From Populus alba (Eukaryota > Streptophyta > Magnoliopsida > Malpighiales > Salicaceae): 64,000 bases of DNA. The stretch covers positions 1,372,392 through 1,436,391 of the forward strand of contig NC_133297.1 in NCBI RefSeq assembly GCF_005239225.2. Reading direction: 5' to 3'. A model generated the notes under the pieces. The model had not been told where the DNA came from, ran no database searches, and saw only the letters and a program-made list of their open reading frames with translations. The translations under genes were made by a program, and so were the position numbers. Below are positions 37,801 through 51,745 of this stretch, one piece after another; within the stretch, counting starts at the first letter, position 1, and each line of letters starts with the position of its first letter.

Positions 37801-38922
37801 ATCACAGATCACGACGGCTGCTCGTGCTTATCATACATTACACCACACTCGCTTTTTGCCATGAAAGGAAGAGAGGCTACCCGTTTAGGCTTTTGCTTGT
37901 CTAAGCGGTAATGACACGGTTGAAACTGTAATTGAAATAAATAAGAACTACTTTTTTTATGTTCTTTAAATCCATGGTGAATGCAGTTTCAGATTCAGGG
38001 AAGCATCAGAAGAACCGAAAGAGCATAAAAGAACCTTTTCCTTGCTGAGACGAGTATGTTTGGTTACAGAACCAAAGGAGCATCAAGTACCATCACTAGA
38101 AAAGCCATAACAATCACAGCAATAATATCAGTATGGGAACTTAAAATGACTCGGGAAAATGTAGTTTACAAGCGCGAAAACCTGTTCCATCAATGTATAA
38201 TCACAAACATGGAAATTCCTTTTGGGTCTGATGACCCCTCTCAAACTTCAATAAAGCCAACGGGGCTTCAGAGAGAAATAAAGCAGGCCCCGCCATGAAA
38301 GGCAACCCCCAAACATTCAAGCAAATCCAATCACATCCACCTTTACACTGCTTTTCTGATGGCTAGCATGCGGCACTGTTTCATCAAACCACACAAACCA
38401 AACTACCTCCCCCCTCCCCCCTCCCCCCCAGCTCATATCGCAAGCCCTCAATCTGCTATCAGCCTTTTCAAAGACACAAGAAAGCATCCCAGCAAAAGGT
38501 AGGGTTGCGAGAGACATTATAAACCCAAACCCAGATAGAAAGTTAAAATGACTCGAAAATTATGCAAAAAAGAATAGAACATGTGAGTAAGCATATGAAG
38601 CAACTTTTTAACAAGCAGTCTTCTAGACCTTTCTCCTGCCCTCTAATCTCCTTTCCACCTTATGGCATTGGTCTACTAACGACACTATCAGCTTTTACTA
38701 TATGCAACCCAGAGTGTTGCCTTTTTCTCCTTTTCCTTTCCCTGTGTCTCCTTTCTTTGGTTGCTCCTTGAGGAGACAGTTTCAATCAACTCCGAATTAT
38801 ATCCATAGGCAAAGAACAAAATCATTAAGAAAAATCATATCACAAACAATATTTTCCTCTATCTAAGTATCACAAACAATCTTTTCCTCTATCTAAGTGT
38901 TTCATGCAGTTACCCTTGATTT
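37801..38922. other. Spacer between copia element and cyclin gene
   Basis: No gene supported. It probably includes the 3' untranslated region of the cyclin gene at its right end. A C-rich tract lies at 38407-38428. A perfect-spaced 30-bp tandem duplication (38839-38868 and 38869-38898, one mismatch, unit starting atcacaaacaat) sits just downstream of the cyclin stop codon. Confidence 0.6.
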
Positions 38923-40213
38923 TTATGCAGGGCCATCATTATCAAATTGAAGTCTTCTTCTCTTGATGTCATTACTCCTACTAGCCGAATTTACATTTCT
39001 TGGTGTGTGAAGGTTTTCCACATCTAATTGCTGCAGCAGATTGTAACATCGAAACACCTCTTCCTGTGACACAAAAAGGCCAAGAAGAAGTCCAGGGTCA
39101 ACAGATTCGTCTAATTATAGGAAGATAGGATATTTCTAAAGAAAGCCAACAAATTAATCACTCACAATATTAAGAAATCCTGGATAAGCAATTGAATTCA
39201 TCTGGGTCTCCAATGTGGTTCTTGTTAAGCTGTTATTTAATGCCACTAATGTGGCAGCCGCTGCTATAACCGAAGGTCGATGGCTCATCAAATGTCTCTC
39301 TGCAAATAACATACTTTACATCAATGTATACCATAATCAATGCAAAGAAAGAAGTAATTAAAGGATGAATCTAGAGGCACATTACCTCTCATTAAAGCCA
39401 AAATGGATTGCACGGTCCTAGATACTGTTTCCCTTGGTGGAGAATCCTGCCTGGAGAATTTTATTATGAAATAGCGAAGAAAAGCGAAGGGAGTTGCATA
39501 GCTCATTCTCCATTGTAATGTACTCAGTATTCCAAGTTCTACTCTTTCAACATTTGTGCTTTCAAATGTAACTCCTTCTGTTTGAAGCTGTGGTAAAGAG
39601 GGTACTCGTACCTCCTCCATCTTTGCGGCCAAAGAAATACAGCCTACGGATATCAAGCTAACTACCCTAGTATAATTTCTCTGCGATACCAAGAAACAAG
39701 AAACAATAAACCACGAGTAGAAGAATGGATGTTCAATTGAAACTTTCCAATTCAGAAGACTTACATCAATGGAACGACTTGAAAGGAACCGATCAAAATA
39801 TATCATTGACAAGTATGCGGTATGAAAATGAAAACCAAAGTTTTTTCTTGTCTGCATTAAAATCCAACAAAAGAAAACAGAAATGTCTTAATCTTCACAA
39901 AACTTAAAGATCAAGCATGAATAACAATTTGAAAGAAAAGAAATCAAGAGACACTAACTCTGAGAATCCATGTAATAGCTTCCAAGCGGGCAGTTCTAAA
40001 CGAGGCATCAAGAACCAAGGTTTCATTAGCATTAAAACCTTGATGAGGCTCTCGATTAGCCAACAACGTCAGATACTCATCTTCCGTATCTGGGTCACCA
40101 ACATAAGTCCTTGTAATATCAATGTATGTATCATCTTCATCTGCTACTGCCAATTCACCAAGAAAATCTTCATAACAAAAAAGATCACCGGGAGATAAAG
40201 ATTCGTCTGCCAT
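38923..40213 (-). CDS. CYCD5: D-type cyclin, CYCD5 group
   Basis: Five exons (40213-39959, 39851-39765, 39680-39386, 39299-39166, 39063-38923) join to 303 aa. D cyclins activate CDKA at G1/S and bind the retinoblastoma-related protein. The binding motif LxCxE is present as LFCYE at residues 11-15. The cyclin box N half runs from about residue 72 (ARLEAITWIL ... FHTAYLSMIYFDRFL ... SLAAKMEE) and the C half follows (LQWRMSYATPFAFLRYF). The box contains the usual 'MEE' and 'R..AI.WI' signatures and resembles Arabidopsis CYCD5;1 most. I chose the ATG at 40213 (MADES) for its A at -3 and G at +4; an in-frame ATG at 40243 would add 10 residues. The C-terminus is basic (KRRRLQF), possibly a nuclear signal. 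The CYCD5 subgroup is likely, not certain. Confidence 0.93.
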
Positions 40214-40413
40214 TTTCTTTATTTCATTGCATGCTGAGAGCATGCGTAAAATTAACTCCCAAACGCATGACTTGTGAAGTGAAGAAAATGAAGTTTGACC
40301 AAGGTTCTTGATAAAAGGAGATGGAGATGAGGTGCGAAAGTGTTGGCTACTGTTTTAACGGTTGTCTGTTGAAAGAGAGAAATTGTGAGTGTTTGTGTTT
40401 GTTTTGTGACATT

Positions 40414-40421
40414 GTATATAT
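40414..40421 (-). promoter_or_regulatory. Candidate TATA box of the cyclin gene
   Basis: On the minus strand the sequence reads ATATATAC about 200 bp upstream of the chosen start codon. It is a fair but not perfect TATA match in an AT-rich region, so chance is possible. Confidence 0.35.
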
Positions 40422-43400
40422 CTTCTAGATTTTATCCCATTAACGGATTGTGTTAATATTAATTATTGAGAGAATTTATTTTTTAAAAGATATTAAATTA
40501 TGTTTTTATGATTATTATTTTCACATTAAAAATTTGTATGCTCTCAAGTCCCAAGATTTTTTTGTTAAAAAAAAGTGGTTTGTTTATATATATATATTAA
40601 ATCACTCGGAATTGAGTTTAATCAAAACAGTTAAGTTAGTAATATTCTAGTTAAATTAATTAAATTTTATTGGGTCAATATCTTGTTTAATTTAATTAAA
40701 ATTATAACTGGGTATGTATTTAGTAATGTAGTGTATGATGATTTTTAATTAATAATTTATTAAAATGATTTTTTTAAAAATAATAATTATATATTCATGT
40801 CAAAAATCAACTAAAAATATTTTTTTAAGAAAAAATGTTGCACCGTTTTGTTAATTTAGGATGTCGGGTCGGATTTAATAGCCGGGGAAGGATTTAGTTT
40901 TACTAAATAGATGAGCTAAAAATACATCTACTCTTGTGGGAAAAGGAGGGAGCAGTTTTTGGACTTTTGGAACAGAAGGGTGGTGGTGGTCTTTGTTGGG
41001 TGGTACGTGAATGTCGAGAGCGTGGGCTTCACGGCCAGATGGAGAGAAGATGGGGGGGGGTTGTCACTTGTCAGGCGGGTACCATACAGCGGGTATTGGT
41101 ACCTGAAAATTGCACGTTGATCTTTAGTGATTGGTTGGGGTGTTGTTTCTCTTGTGTGATCGAGTTCATCATGGTGTGCTTTACAGAGTGAAAAATATCT
41201 ACTGATCCTTGCAGAAGGATACAATTAGTCCTCGTGGCTCAGACGACTCGTCAAAAAGGGATTCGGATTGCATTAGTCTAACTAGAGTAGGAATCACATG
41301 TGGAAAAAATCACACCACACACTTTAATGGGCTCGGAGGATTAGAAATTTAGAGTTGAAAAGATAGAAATTTATGCGATGTGGATTTGTATTTTATTCCA
41401 ATCACATGTTTGGAAAGCACTTTGGTTCGTCAATACGTCAATACCCACCGTGATTTTATATCAATCCCACTAAAAACTTTTTCTTTAAATATTGAATAAA
41501 AAAAGTTATATTTTGTAGTTTTTTTTCAAATTATATTTGTAAAAATTATTACTATATCAAACATGGATTAAGTTGGACGGTACCATGAAAGGAAATGTTT
41601 TCCTTATATTTAATAGGATTTAAAAAAAAAAATTAGATTGTGTTTGATTAGTATTCTAAGATAAAAATATAACAAAAAATACATCTTGGTTAAATGGAGG
41701 AATACAAAATAAAAGGATAAATTTACATCTTGAGACAATTTAAAGTTAATTTTTATATTTAAAAAAAAATGATAAAGAATATATATCTCCTCTCTCCTGA
41801 TTGTCAACAATAGTTAAACGACTCCTTAAATATTAATTTATTTTTTAATGTTAATTTAATTCTTTTAACTTGAATGTCATTTTTTTTATGCTAATAATTA
41901 TTAAATTGTTCAACATAATTTTACCATTAAATTAAAAGATATATATAACCGACTTTATGTGGGCTAATGATTATAAGACATCAAATATGCCAAGGTAATT
42001 TTGGAAAAGGATGTCGAGGGTATTTTTACATGAGTTGTAATTATAGAAATTAGAGACAAAGTAATAATCTAATATTTTTGAGTTCGGTTAAATATCGAGT
42101 CTGAATATATATGAGTTTGATAAAACTATTAAATTTAGTATTTTAAAGCTTAATCAAGCTTTGAGCAAAATACATGTGATTATAAAAATCTCATTACATT
42201 TCATGTTGATTCACAAGATTTTGATAAGTCAGGAAATTTTTTTTTTGACAAGCCATAAATATATTTTCTCTAATTATTTTAACTTGACCAACACCCACCA
42301 TCCATTTCTTATTTAGATAGAATAAATTAAATTATTAAAATAAAATAATAATAATTAAATATCCAATATATAAGTCTTGTCTCTGATTATTTGAAATTTT
42401 TGGGACATGTAGTTAGAAGTCAAGTGTTAATGATTGGTTGGGAAGGTGATGATAATATTGCTTTAATCGACTTTGATTTTTTAGAATCAATTTTCACACA
42501 CTCAAAAATAATTTTACATATTACTTCAAGTTGTTAAAGCTTCGTCGACCTAATGGGAAAGAGATTTGAGATTCTTTTCTCTCTATTTCTGTTCTTCAAG
42601 AAAGGAAAAAGAATTATAGTCTAGAAGCAGCGGAGTGGATGCATATTACTTGTATTTATATTTTAAAAGTGTTTTTAAAAAAATTAAAATTTTTATTTTT
42701 TTTTATATTTTAAATTAATAATTTTTTAGTATTTTTAGACCATTCTAGTATGTTGATGTCAAAAATAATTTTAAAAAAATAAAAAAATATATTATTTTGA
42801 TATATTTCTGAATTAAAAATAACTGTTACTACACTTTCAAATAGGTCAGGTTAAGTGACTAAACCTTGGAATAAAAAAAAGAAAATGTAACGAGAAAAGA
42901 TTTCAACTTCCTTTGTTTATGTTAACCAATAACTTTCAAGACTATGATTAAAATAAAACACAATTTCAGTTATTCCTCACCAAATTATTAGACAACTCTA
43001 AATTGTTAGAAATAATTATTTTATGTTAGAAGCCATGGAATCATGTGGAGCCTAGGGCAACATATATAGGCAAAATTGCCCTTCTTGACGGTGTAGTAAA
43101 ATCAAAAGATGACACGGGATTCAAAGTCTAAATAGCCTAAAAAATTTTACTGGAACCTCACTTTATGACTTCATTATAATATATCATATGTTACCTCTTA
43201 CAATATACTTTAATTGCTCCAACAAATTCTAATCTATTTCTTTGACTGTGCCCACATACCTCTTTTATTCTTCAGCTTCGATAATCGAGTAAAAAATATT
43301 AATCACTGTAAACCACAAGTGTTTAGTGTGATTTAAAAAATGTCACTGGGCTGGAATGGTATTGTACGCCTCTGTTCGTGTCTTCCCTTATGCATCCCCA

Positions 43401-44130
43401 TGAAAGTCTCCATGGAATCTTGTTTTGTCTTTCTGGCCATTTTGTTTAGAGTTTAAACAATGGCTCCATGGGTTCATTTTTTAATACGTTGTCACTGGTT
43501 TTGCTTTGACTAGGAAGCTATCGGGTCGCAACCACACCTAATTATAGACCCAACTTGCCCTTTCCCTTCTTGATTTGTTCCTATTTTGAACTTGTGTTTG
43601 GTTACGGGACAGAGGGAATTTCAATCCAGAAAAATATTATAAGATTTAAATTTGTGATTAATTGGTTAATAAATATATAATATTATATCAATTACTCATC
43701 TCAATCTAGATATTTTGATTAAATTTCTAGAAATAATTTATATTATTATGTAATCTTGAAAAGAATAGGTGAAAAAACTAAAAGTGGGGTCGAATCGAGA
43801 ATCACTTTCTTTTCCAGCTGCACTGCCTATCCACAACATTGAATGACAATACAAAGCTTGGTTTTTCGTCTCTAGGGTCCATGGCTTTTACATAGAACCC
43901 AGAGGGACATCATTGCTCGTTCTATTTGCCGGATCTCTACTCGGAAAGAAAAAGCTCAAAATCAGTCCCCAGTAGTTGGATCATGATAGGCTTCTTCTCG
44001 AAACAAAAAAAAGAAATCGAGTTTGAGTAAACAACAGCCTAGAAAATTCCACAAATTGCCAACTAAATTTGGTGTTAATTGTTCGTTTCACCATCCTTTA
44101 CTTTCTTCAACGACGAAAAAATAACAATAT

Positions 44131-44175
44131 GTGTGTGTGTGTGAGAGAGGGAGGGAGGGAGGGAGGGAGGGAGGG
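44131..44175. repeat. (GT)n(GA)n(GGGA)n compound microsatellite
   Basis: GT repeats pass into GA and then about seven GGGA units. It is the second such compound tract in the window (the other at 12908-12940), which suggests either a shared origin or the common GA-to-GGGA drift. Confidence 0.9.
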
Positions 44176-44505
44176 TTGAATCTTGATTAAATTTTACCAT
44201 AATATTTTACAAATTTAATTCCATAATAAACTATCTTGCTTTAACTAGTTAAGATTGCAAAAAGGTTCTCTAATTAGGTTTAGAAGGCTATGCTTTTAGT
44301 TTTTCTTTATTTTCTAGTTATTTTCTATTTTTTTTTAATTAGACTTACAATCTTATTTCGTTTAAGTTTATTTAACAAAGTCGGCTCTAGCTACAATTTG
44401 TAACTACTTTTTCATGGGAAGTTATTAATTTTGAAATTATAAATTATCAAAACAAGATTTATCTATGATTTAAGATCATATCTATGATTTTATCCATTGT
44501 TTGAG

Positions 44506-44532
44506 AATTAGGAGTGGAGTCCACTCCTAATT
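44506..44532. repeat. Perfect 12-bp palindrome
   Basis: Arms aattaggagtgg (44506-44517) and ccactcctaatt (44521-44532) are perfect inverted repeats around the loop agt. The stem is too short for a plant microRNA precursor and there is no further pairing outside it. It could be the tip of a decayed inverted-repeat element. Confidence 0.85.
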
Positions 44533-47500
44533 ATCGTCAAGGTTCAGAGATAGAAAATTAAACCATCTCCAATCTTAGATTACTATTCTAAATCATACAG
44601 AAAAATCTATACATGTGTGTGTATTTATGTTCTATATAAAGCTAAAATTATTTGTTTCCTAATTAACCACTTATTCCTTTTTCATATTTAATTAAGATTA
44701 TCCATATTCTCCACTCAATTATTGTCAAAATCATAAGTTAACCTGTAAAATCACATGATATTTTACGTGTTAACAAACATATAACATGCAAAATCATATT
44801 AAAAATTTAAAAATTAAGAAAATTAAACTTGACTCATAAAAAATTAATAAAATCAAATCAAATTTACGAGTTTGTAAGAAGTATAAATACTCTTAAAAAA
44901 ACCTATCCTACTAGCCGATCATTTAAAATCCTTCCCCTTCCTTGATTTTGTATGAATAACCAGTAAAGCAGTTCTGGGTTTCTCAAAAACCGTTTGACTA
45001 ATTACACTAGTATTTTTAACTTTTTATTTTTTTATCCCCTTGTACTATAAAGTTTTGTTTTAAGATATTTTATTTCTCTATCTTATTAACTTTTTGATCC
45101 ATACTATATATCTATTTTATTTTATTTAAAAAATTTTATTGTTTATTTCATTTTTATTTTAATTGTATTATATTATTATTTATTACTCGGTTAAAATTAT
45201 CAATATATAATTAATTAAAAAAAATTACTCATGATTTTATGGTTCTATTTTACAATATGATTTCACAATTTAATTTTAATTATCCGGTCAAAAAAATATT
45301 TTTTGAGAATCTTGCTCCACTCCTAATTCAAAATGGAAGACAATTCTTAATTTTGAATAGGCAACACATTTTCAAAGGAGAGGAGAGAGAAAAACAAAGG
45401 GGTCAAAAACTCATCCACCATCTAATTATTAGTCCTGTGCCTTACACACACCACCCCCTTGAATGCACCTCTATGTACATTGTTGATTGAGACGGTGGTT
45501 GGCCATGAGAAGTGCTGTACATCTCAACAATTTTTATTTATTTTTATTTAATTTATAAAAAGACTTAAATGCTCCTTGCCTAAGTGATATTAATGAAAAA
45601 ATCATAACAAAAAAAAATAAAAAAACCTTTTAATCTAAGTTATAGATTTTTTGCTTTTAAGAGTATCTTAGTAATTACAATATGCTAAGAAAAATAAAAA
45701 TAAAAAAATATTTTTAGCCAAATATTTAAGAAAATTCAACTTTTAAAAGTATTTTAGATGTTATATTATGCAAAGAAAATGTTAAAAGATTGGTTTATTG
45801 TAATGAAAAATAAATCTTATAAAGAAATATGAATTTAATATAAATAAATTATGAGTGTACGTATAATGGACGTGTTTGTGCTTTGTATTTCATTATTACT
45901 TCTTTTATTTTATTTTTCACCTTTTCATTAATGAGATCTTCATATCGCTGAGTACTTGGCTGTCACTCTAGCTAGCAATAGATTGAAAAAGTAAATCAAT
46001 GGACTCCCCTATGTCACTCCCAACCATTCCTTTTCTACTATCTCATCATCACTGTCATAGCACTAATTCCATAGCCGCGCCTCTTAATTTATTAATTTTT
46101 TTATTATTATAAATATATTTTATAAGGGCATTCTGTGACTGTAATTATTGTGTGTATTTAGTGGTATTATGTTGATTTTGGTTACAATTATAATATTGCT
46201 TATCACATTAGTTATTAAAAAATAGTAATTAGCAATAAAATTGATATAATTATTTTTATAATCAATTTTTTTATAATATTACTTATTCATGTGAGATAGA
46301 TTAGACATGAAAGTCCTCATAATTACAAGGAGGACTTTATTATATTTATTTGATAAACATGGAAAGCAAGGAAGGCCTCTTTTATCTGCTGTCTCCTCCA
46401 CTTTGAGGTTGCATCGGGACTGGGACCCAGTGAAGCCGGAAAGCGTAGGCATGGCCCCGTCCCGCACCTTTAGGCTTTAGCAGCATCGCTCTTCAAAGAG
46501 GCAACAATTTCCCCTCCAAAGCGAGCCTGCTGCATGTATTGCCACGGTACCTAACGAGACCTTTTAAGGGGCGTTTTATGCGGCTATGCACTTGAAAATT
46601 GGACCGAACAGAGAGGCTTTTCCCTTACTATTGCGAGCTCTCAACCCATATCACTATTTATTATGATGACAATAATCGACCCAGAAGAAATTAAAATATA
46701 TAATCCATTTATATGATGTCAAAGGGATCGAGGGATTCAACACCAGTCCGAAAGTCAATTTTTTGGACTGGGTGCGAGGAGACCTGGCATGCATGACTCC
46801 CAGCAAAAACATGAATAAAAGATGTTTAATGGTGTACTCAACCTGGCATGAGGTCCATATGTGCCTGCTAATTTAAAGTGAAGGCGAAGGCAAACGCAAA
46901 GGCATTAAACTTTATCCATGATTTTTAATTTATGAGCTTTGTTTTTTTATAAAGAAAAGGGGTATAAATTCATCTTTATAATATTTTAAATTTTTTTATG
47001 AACTATATTTTATTTATTTTATACAGCTAAAAAATAAAGACTATAATAAACTTTAATTACCTAATGGTATTGATATAGTATAAACTTGTTTGATTAAATC
47101 TATTTGTTAAAAATTAAACCCTTTAAAATTTTAAATTAAAATAAAATTGATGAGTAAGAGTTTATGGCTTTTTTAATATTATTGTGGGGCTTAAGAATCC
47201 TCCACTAAAAGAACAATTATCATGATTTGTTTTTTTACTTGGTATAAAAACCTGACACTAAAAAATAATAATTAAATGATGTTACTATTTATAAAAAAAG
47301 ACCAGGTCTATCTATTAAATTTAAATATAATTTTTTATGTAAAAAATAAAAACATCTACCTGGAGAGAGAAGGGGATCGCAAATAAGAAGCTGTGACGCA
47401 GAAACAAAGGGTGGTCAACAAATTATAGAATTTGGAGATGGGAAACTGAAAGTGCTGTCGCAGTAAATAACAACCAAGAAATAATGGTGCCCGGAAGAGA

Positions 47501-49688
47501 ACAGAATGGTGATCAGCGTTGTGGCAGTTGTCTTGAAATTTCTGACACGCAAGGAAGGGAGCTGTGCCCCACGAACACCTAATCCTTGAGAACTCCCAGA
47601 GTCCCAGGCCATCTCTTTCAACAAAAACTTCTGCTGCTAATCTTTTACCTAGATAGACGCCACAGGCAGGCAAGGTCAGGGAATAGGAGTTTGATTCCCA
47701 ATGTTTTGACTGCCTTGACCCGATCCCCTTTGAAACTTACTCCTCTGCTACGCAAAGCCCCCCTGGGGCAGCGTGCTCACATGGTGCTTTTATTTGGGAT
47801 AAATCCGTCTATTACCCTCCCAAAATATAACCATAAACTGAAATAACACGATGATAAAAAAAAATATATGGTAAAATTATACGGTTTGTTGATATCACGG
47901 ATTATAAATGTGATATTTTAATAATGTTATGTTTTAAAACGATAACATTTGATATATATTCCGATTCAAAATTGTAATAATGTCGTGTTTATAATAGCAA
48001 CATCTGATTTAATATTGTATTTTTGAGCCATGACATTTTTAAAATAATCATTTTAAAAAATAACTGAATATTTAATAAAGTAATTGGATAATATTTAAAA
48101 TAGTCATATCGTTTTGGCTATTATAAGGTTTTGGGTCATTTTCATGTTTTAACCCTGAAAAAGTTTGTAAAACTATAGTTTTTGTTAATCTTAAATTTTA
48201 TTTACTTTATGATTTTAAAGAGTTAAAATATTTTTGATTTTATTAAAATTTGAATAGAATTTCCACCATGTAGAAAACAGTGCCTGAAATTTTACACCGC
48301 TTGAAAAACCTGCAAAATTTCATAAGAATCGCAATCGACAAGTTCTAACTAAACTCAACATATTCTTGTATTTCATAATATTAAGTAGCCGCGTAAATGT
48401 AAAAACAAACAAACAAATATACATGCAAAATGAATATAAAATAATTCAATAGCACAATATCAAAGTAATCCCAAAATATATAAACATAATTCATTTATCT
48501 TTCTATGCTTATGTAGTTTGCCAGATGATCTGGTCTTATCAGAAGCATTTGGATCCAACTCCTAGTCCTACCTTAATAGCTTTGTCCTCTGCCACGACAC
48601 CATAACGAGCTAGCCTCTCTCCAGATATTTCAAGTCTAGTACGACAAATATTTAACCGCCGGGATGTTATGATGTGAACTTTCTTTTTTCATTGATATTA
48701 TGGAGATAAGATGTGGTCTTTTGACCCTTTCGTGGTAAGAATCCACCCTAATATTAATAAAACATTAATTCTAAATTCAAATGTAAATACATAAAATTTA
48801 ATGGTTAGCATATATTAATTATAAAAGACATTATTACGCATGTAATATTGAATCCACTTGACATGTTGATCATACTACATATATTTAGATAGAGAAATAT
48901 GCTCGGGATTCGAAGTAATGATCCATCATGTTATACTCATATACCAAATTATATACTATTCGTTAGTAATTATATGATGCATTTATGTAAAAATTTGATT
49001 TCTCCATGTATCTCATTGTGATACATGAACACTATGCTAACCCAACTAGTCGTAATCAATTATTTTTACCCTTATGAGTAACGACATGCAAAACATTATT
49101 TGTGTTAATATTAACTGGAATGCATTGTCTGTAGTCGAGCTGTCACATTACCTGATCCAAGCAATGTAGCTTGACCATCTCAAACATGTTAGCAGGAGCA
49201 CTATTATCCATATATCCATCCTTTTGGTGCAGATAACTGGAGCAACGACTAATCTTTCTTCCGAGTAAGGCATCCAAATGAGCTATAGATTATAAGTTAA
49301 ATAAACATTAAACAACAATAATTCAATGCAATTAATTATTTTGTTAACATTTCATCAATGTTGCGCATAACAAGCACGATGATGTCAAACTATGTCATTT
49401 CACAAAATATTTTTCAAATGATGTCATTCCCCTTAATTTTTAAGTTTACCGTGCTAAATTAACAAAAAAAACCATTCTATTACATGGCTAGTGATCATGA
49501 AATCTAAAAACTTTGAAAAGGCATTTTTGGATCAACAATGGGCTTTCAATCTCCAGGTTAAGTTCTTTCAACACACATGCTTTGGAATTTGATTACGAGT
49601 GAGATATAAATTATATTTTTAAAATATTTTATGTTTAAAAATTTATTAAAATAATATATATATAATTGTTTTCGACATCAGCATATCA

Positions 49689-49690
<2 letters not shown>

Positions 49691-49721
<31 letters not shown>
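49691..49721. repeat. (AT)n microsatellite
   Basis: About 15 uninterrupted AT units. A shorter (TA)n run of the same kind lies at 22212-22236 inside the Helitron-like element. Confidence 0.95.
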
Positions 49722-49725
<4 letters not shown>

Positions 49726-51546
49726 CAAAAAATCAAAGATTTTTGAAAATATAGTTGGATTGCAATGTCAAATATTATCTAGGACTATGTTTATTTCGAC
49801 ATAGTTGTTTGTGTTTTCTTTTAATTATAAATTTAAAAGTGTTTGACTAATCAATACACATTATAATTTTATATGTGTCGTTCTAAAAACTCTTTTTTAA
49901 AATTCTAGTTAAAAAAAACTATAATTTATAAATTCTTTTAAACATATATTTTTAAATCGTAACCACACAAAAACTAGCACCCGACAATAACACTCCAAAC
50001 AAGTCCTGGCATTTTGGCGAGTTCTCGTACTGCAGCAAGAAGTGTGTCGCAAGAAGATGAATTATAGCCCCCAGCACTTGCTGAGTAGAGATTACAACAT
50101 GGCATCATCAATTTCCATGCTTCATATATATAACAATTCAGTTATAATTCTTTTTTCTGAACTGGACATGTGAGTTGTAATGCCACAGGTATCATATATA
50201 TAAATAAATAAATAAATAAATATCAACTCAATTATAATTCATGGACCCTATCTGACAGGGTCGGCTATCATATATCAAATAATTAACCAAGCTCTTTACT
50301 TCAAGGCAAGCGTACTCCCAGCTAGACTCCCTCTACCAAGAACTAAAACAAGCGGCTACCAACATTAACACTAGTTCAATATTTCATTCATTTAGGAAGA
50401 GTTTTTATGAATTTGATCATCACATTCTTCTCATAAATTAACATGTTTTCGATCCTTCCATCTTGCAGTTATCTTATTCATAAGATAATAATTCATAAAA
50501 AAATTATTTATTTATTATTTTATCCAGTAGTGGGTCTCCCGGATGCTTTTTAAGTGCTTTATTCAAGTAGCAACTCATCATTGCTTGATTGAGAGCAGCC
50601 ATTAGGATATCCAGTCAAAGGATCGAAAATCAATACGGTATAAAAATCCATCCAAGACTTCAAAAGATAAAAAAATCACTTCAAAATTATTCTAAAAACA
50701 AATTTATTTTTTTATTCTTGTTTTTTATTTGTTTAACCAAACACGCTTTATTACTTTTGTATCTGTCTTTTCTGGGAGGAATTCACTGAGAACCATCCCA
50801 TAGTGTTACGTAAAACCTGATGAACTTGACATTAAAAAAACAAAAAACAAAATAGTAATTGTAATACTCTCGATAAAAATCACAAAGCACCTTGATAAGA
50901 TATGCTCTAATGTCGTCGTCAAGAACAGAAAGGCCCTACTCCCACTCCCATGACGGGCTTAAATTGTACAGACCTCAGTGGCCAGGATCCAGGAGTAGTT
51001 TGAGTGGGCCTATTCCTTGGATATGGGCCTGATACAATCTCTTACCTAAAGCCATAGTTGGTTGACACGAATGTTTTTCCATATATGAAATATCAGAAGC
51101 TACTGGGTTCATCTAGTGCTTCACAAGTTCTACACAAATTCACAATAAAAGCTAATAAGGATATTTTTGAATTCTTCTTTCACCCCATGTTCATTCTCTA
51201 TAGGACACGGCGTTAACAAACAGTCCCTTAAATCCACAATAAAAGTCTATTTCATTCCCTATTTGTAGTCGTATTTCGTTACCAAATATCTCAATATTAA
51301 GAAATTAAGTTATATATTTCCATTCTAGGCACTTCATTCTTAGTTACCAAACATCACCCAATAGTTTTAAATCATAGATCATGAATACATTATATCATAA
51401 TTATTTTAACGGGTCAGCTTTAATTTTTTTTTTGATATATCATTATTAAAATTAAATAATTAAAAATATTTTTAAATAAAAAATATTAAAAAAAACACGC
51501 GCAAACACTCGTCCATGATCCAGGAACTTGTAATTTTTTAGAGCGT

Positions 51547-51745
51547 GTTTAATAGTGTGGTAGCAGTTGCTTTTCAAATAGCTTTTCGTACCGAAATACA
51601 TTCAAATGATGTTTTTTTATTTTTTAAAAATTATTTTTAACATCATTACATCAAAACAATCCAAAAAATATAAACCGCACTCAATTTTAGTAAAAAAAAA
51701 AAATTTAAAATTTAATAAAACACAAATAAAAACACAATGCCAAAC
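51547..51745 (-). mobile_element. MITE-like element, 199 bp, second copy
   Basis: The reverse complement aligns end to end with 19741-19939 and has the same length. It shares the words ctaaaattgagtgcggttta (gttaaaattgagttcggtct in the first copy), gatgttaaaaataattttta and gaaaagctatttgaaaagca. The terminal inverted repeats are weaker here (gtttaatagtg against the reverse of caatgccaaac). No target duplication was assigned. Confidence 0.75.

Noticed and set aside
44506..44532. Palindrome as a microRNA precursor
   Set aside because: The stem is only 12 bp with a 3-nt loop and pairing does not extend, which is far below plant precursor length. I also recognised no conserved plant microRNA sequence in the window.
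47356..47673. Minus-strand frame of 105 aa with an overlapping 69-aa frame
   Set aside because: The two frames compete, neither matches a family, and the C-terminal part reads like translated AT-rich spacer.
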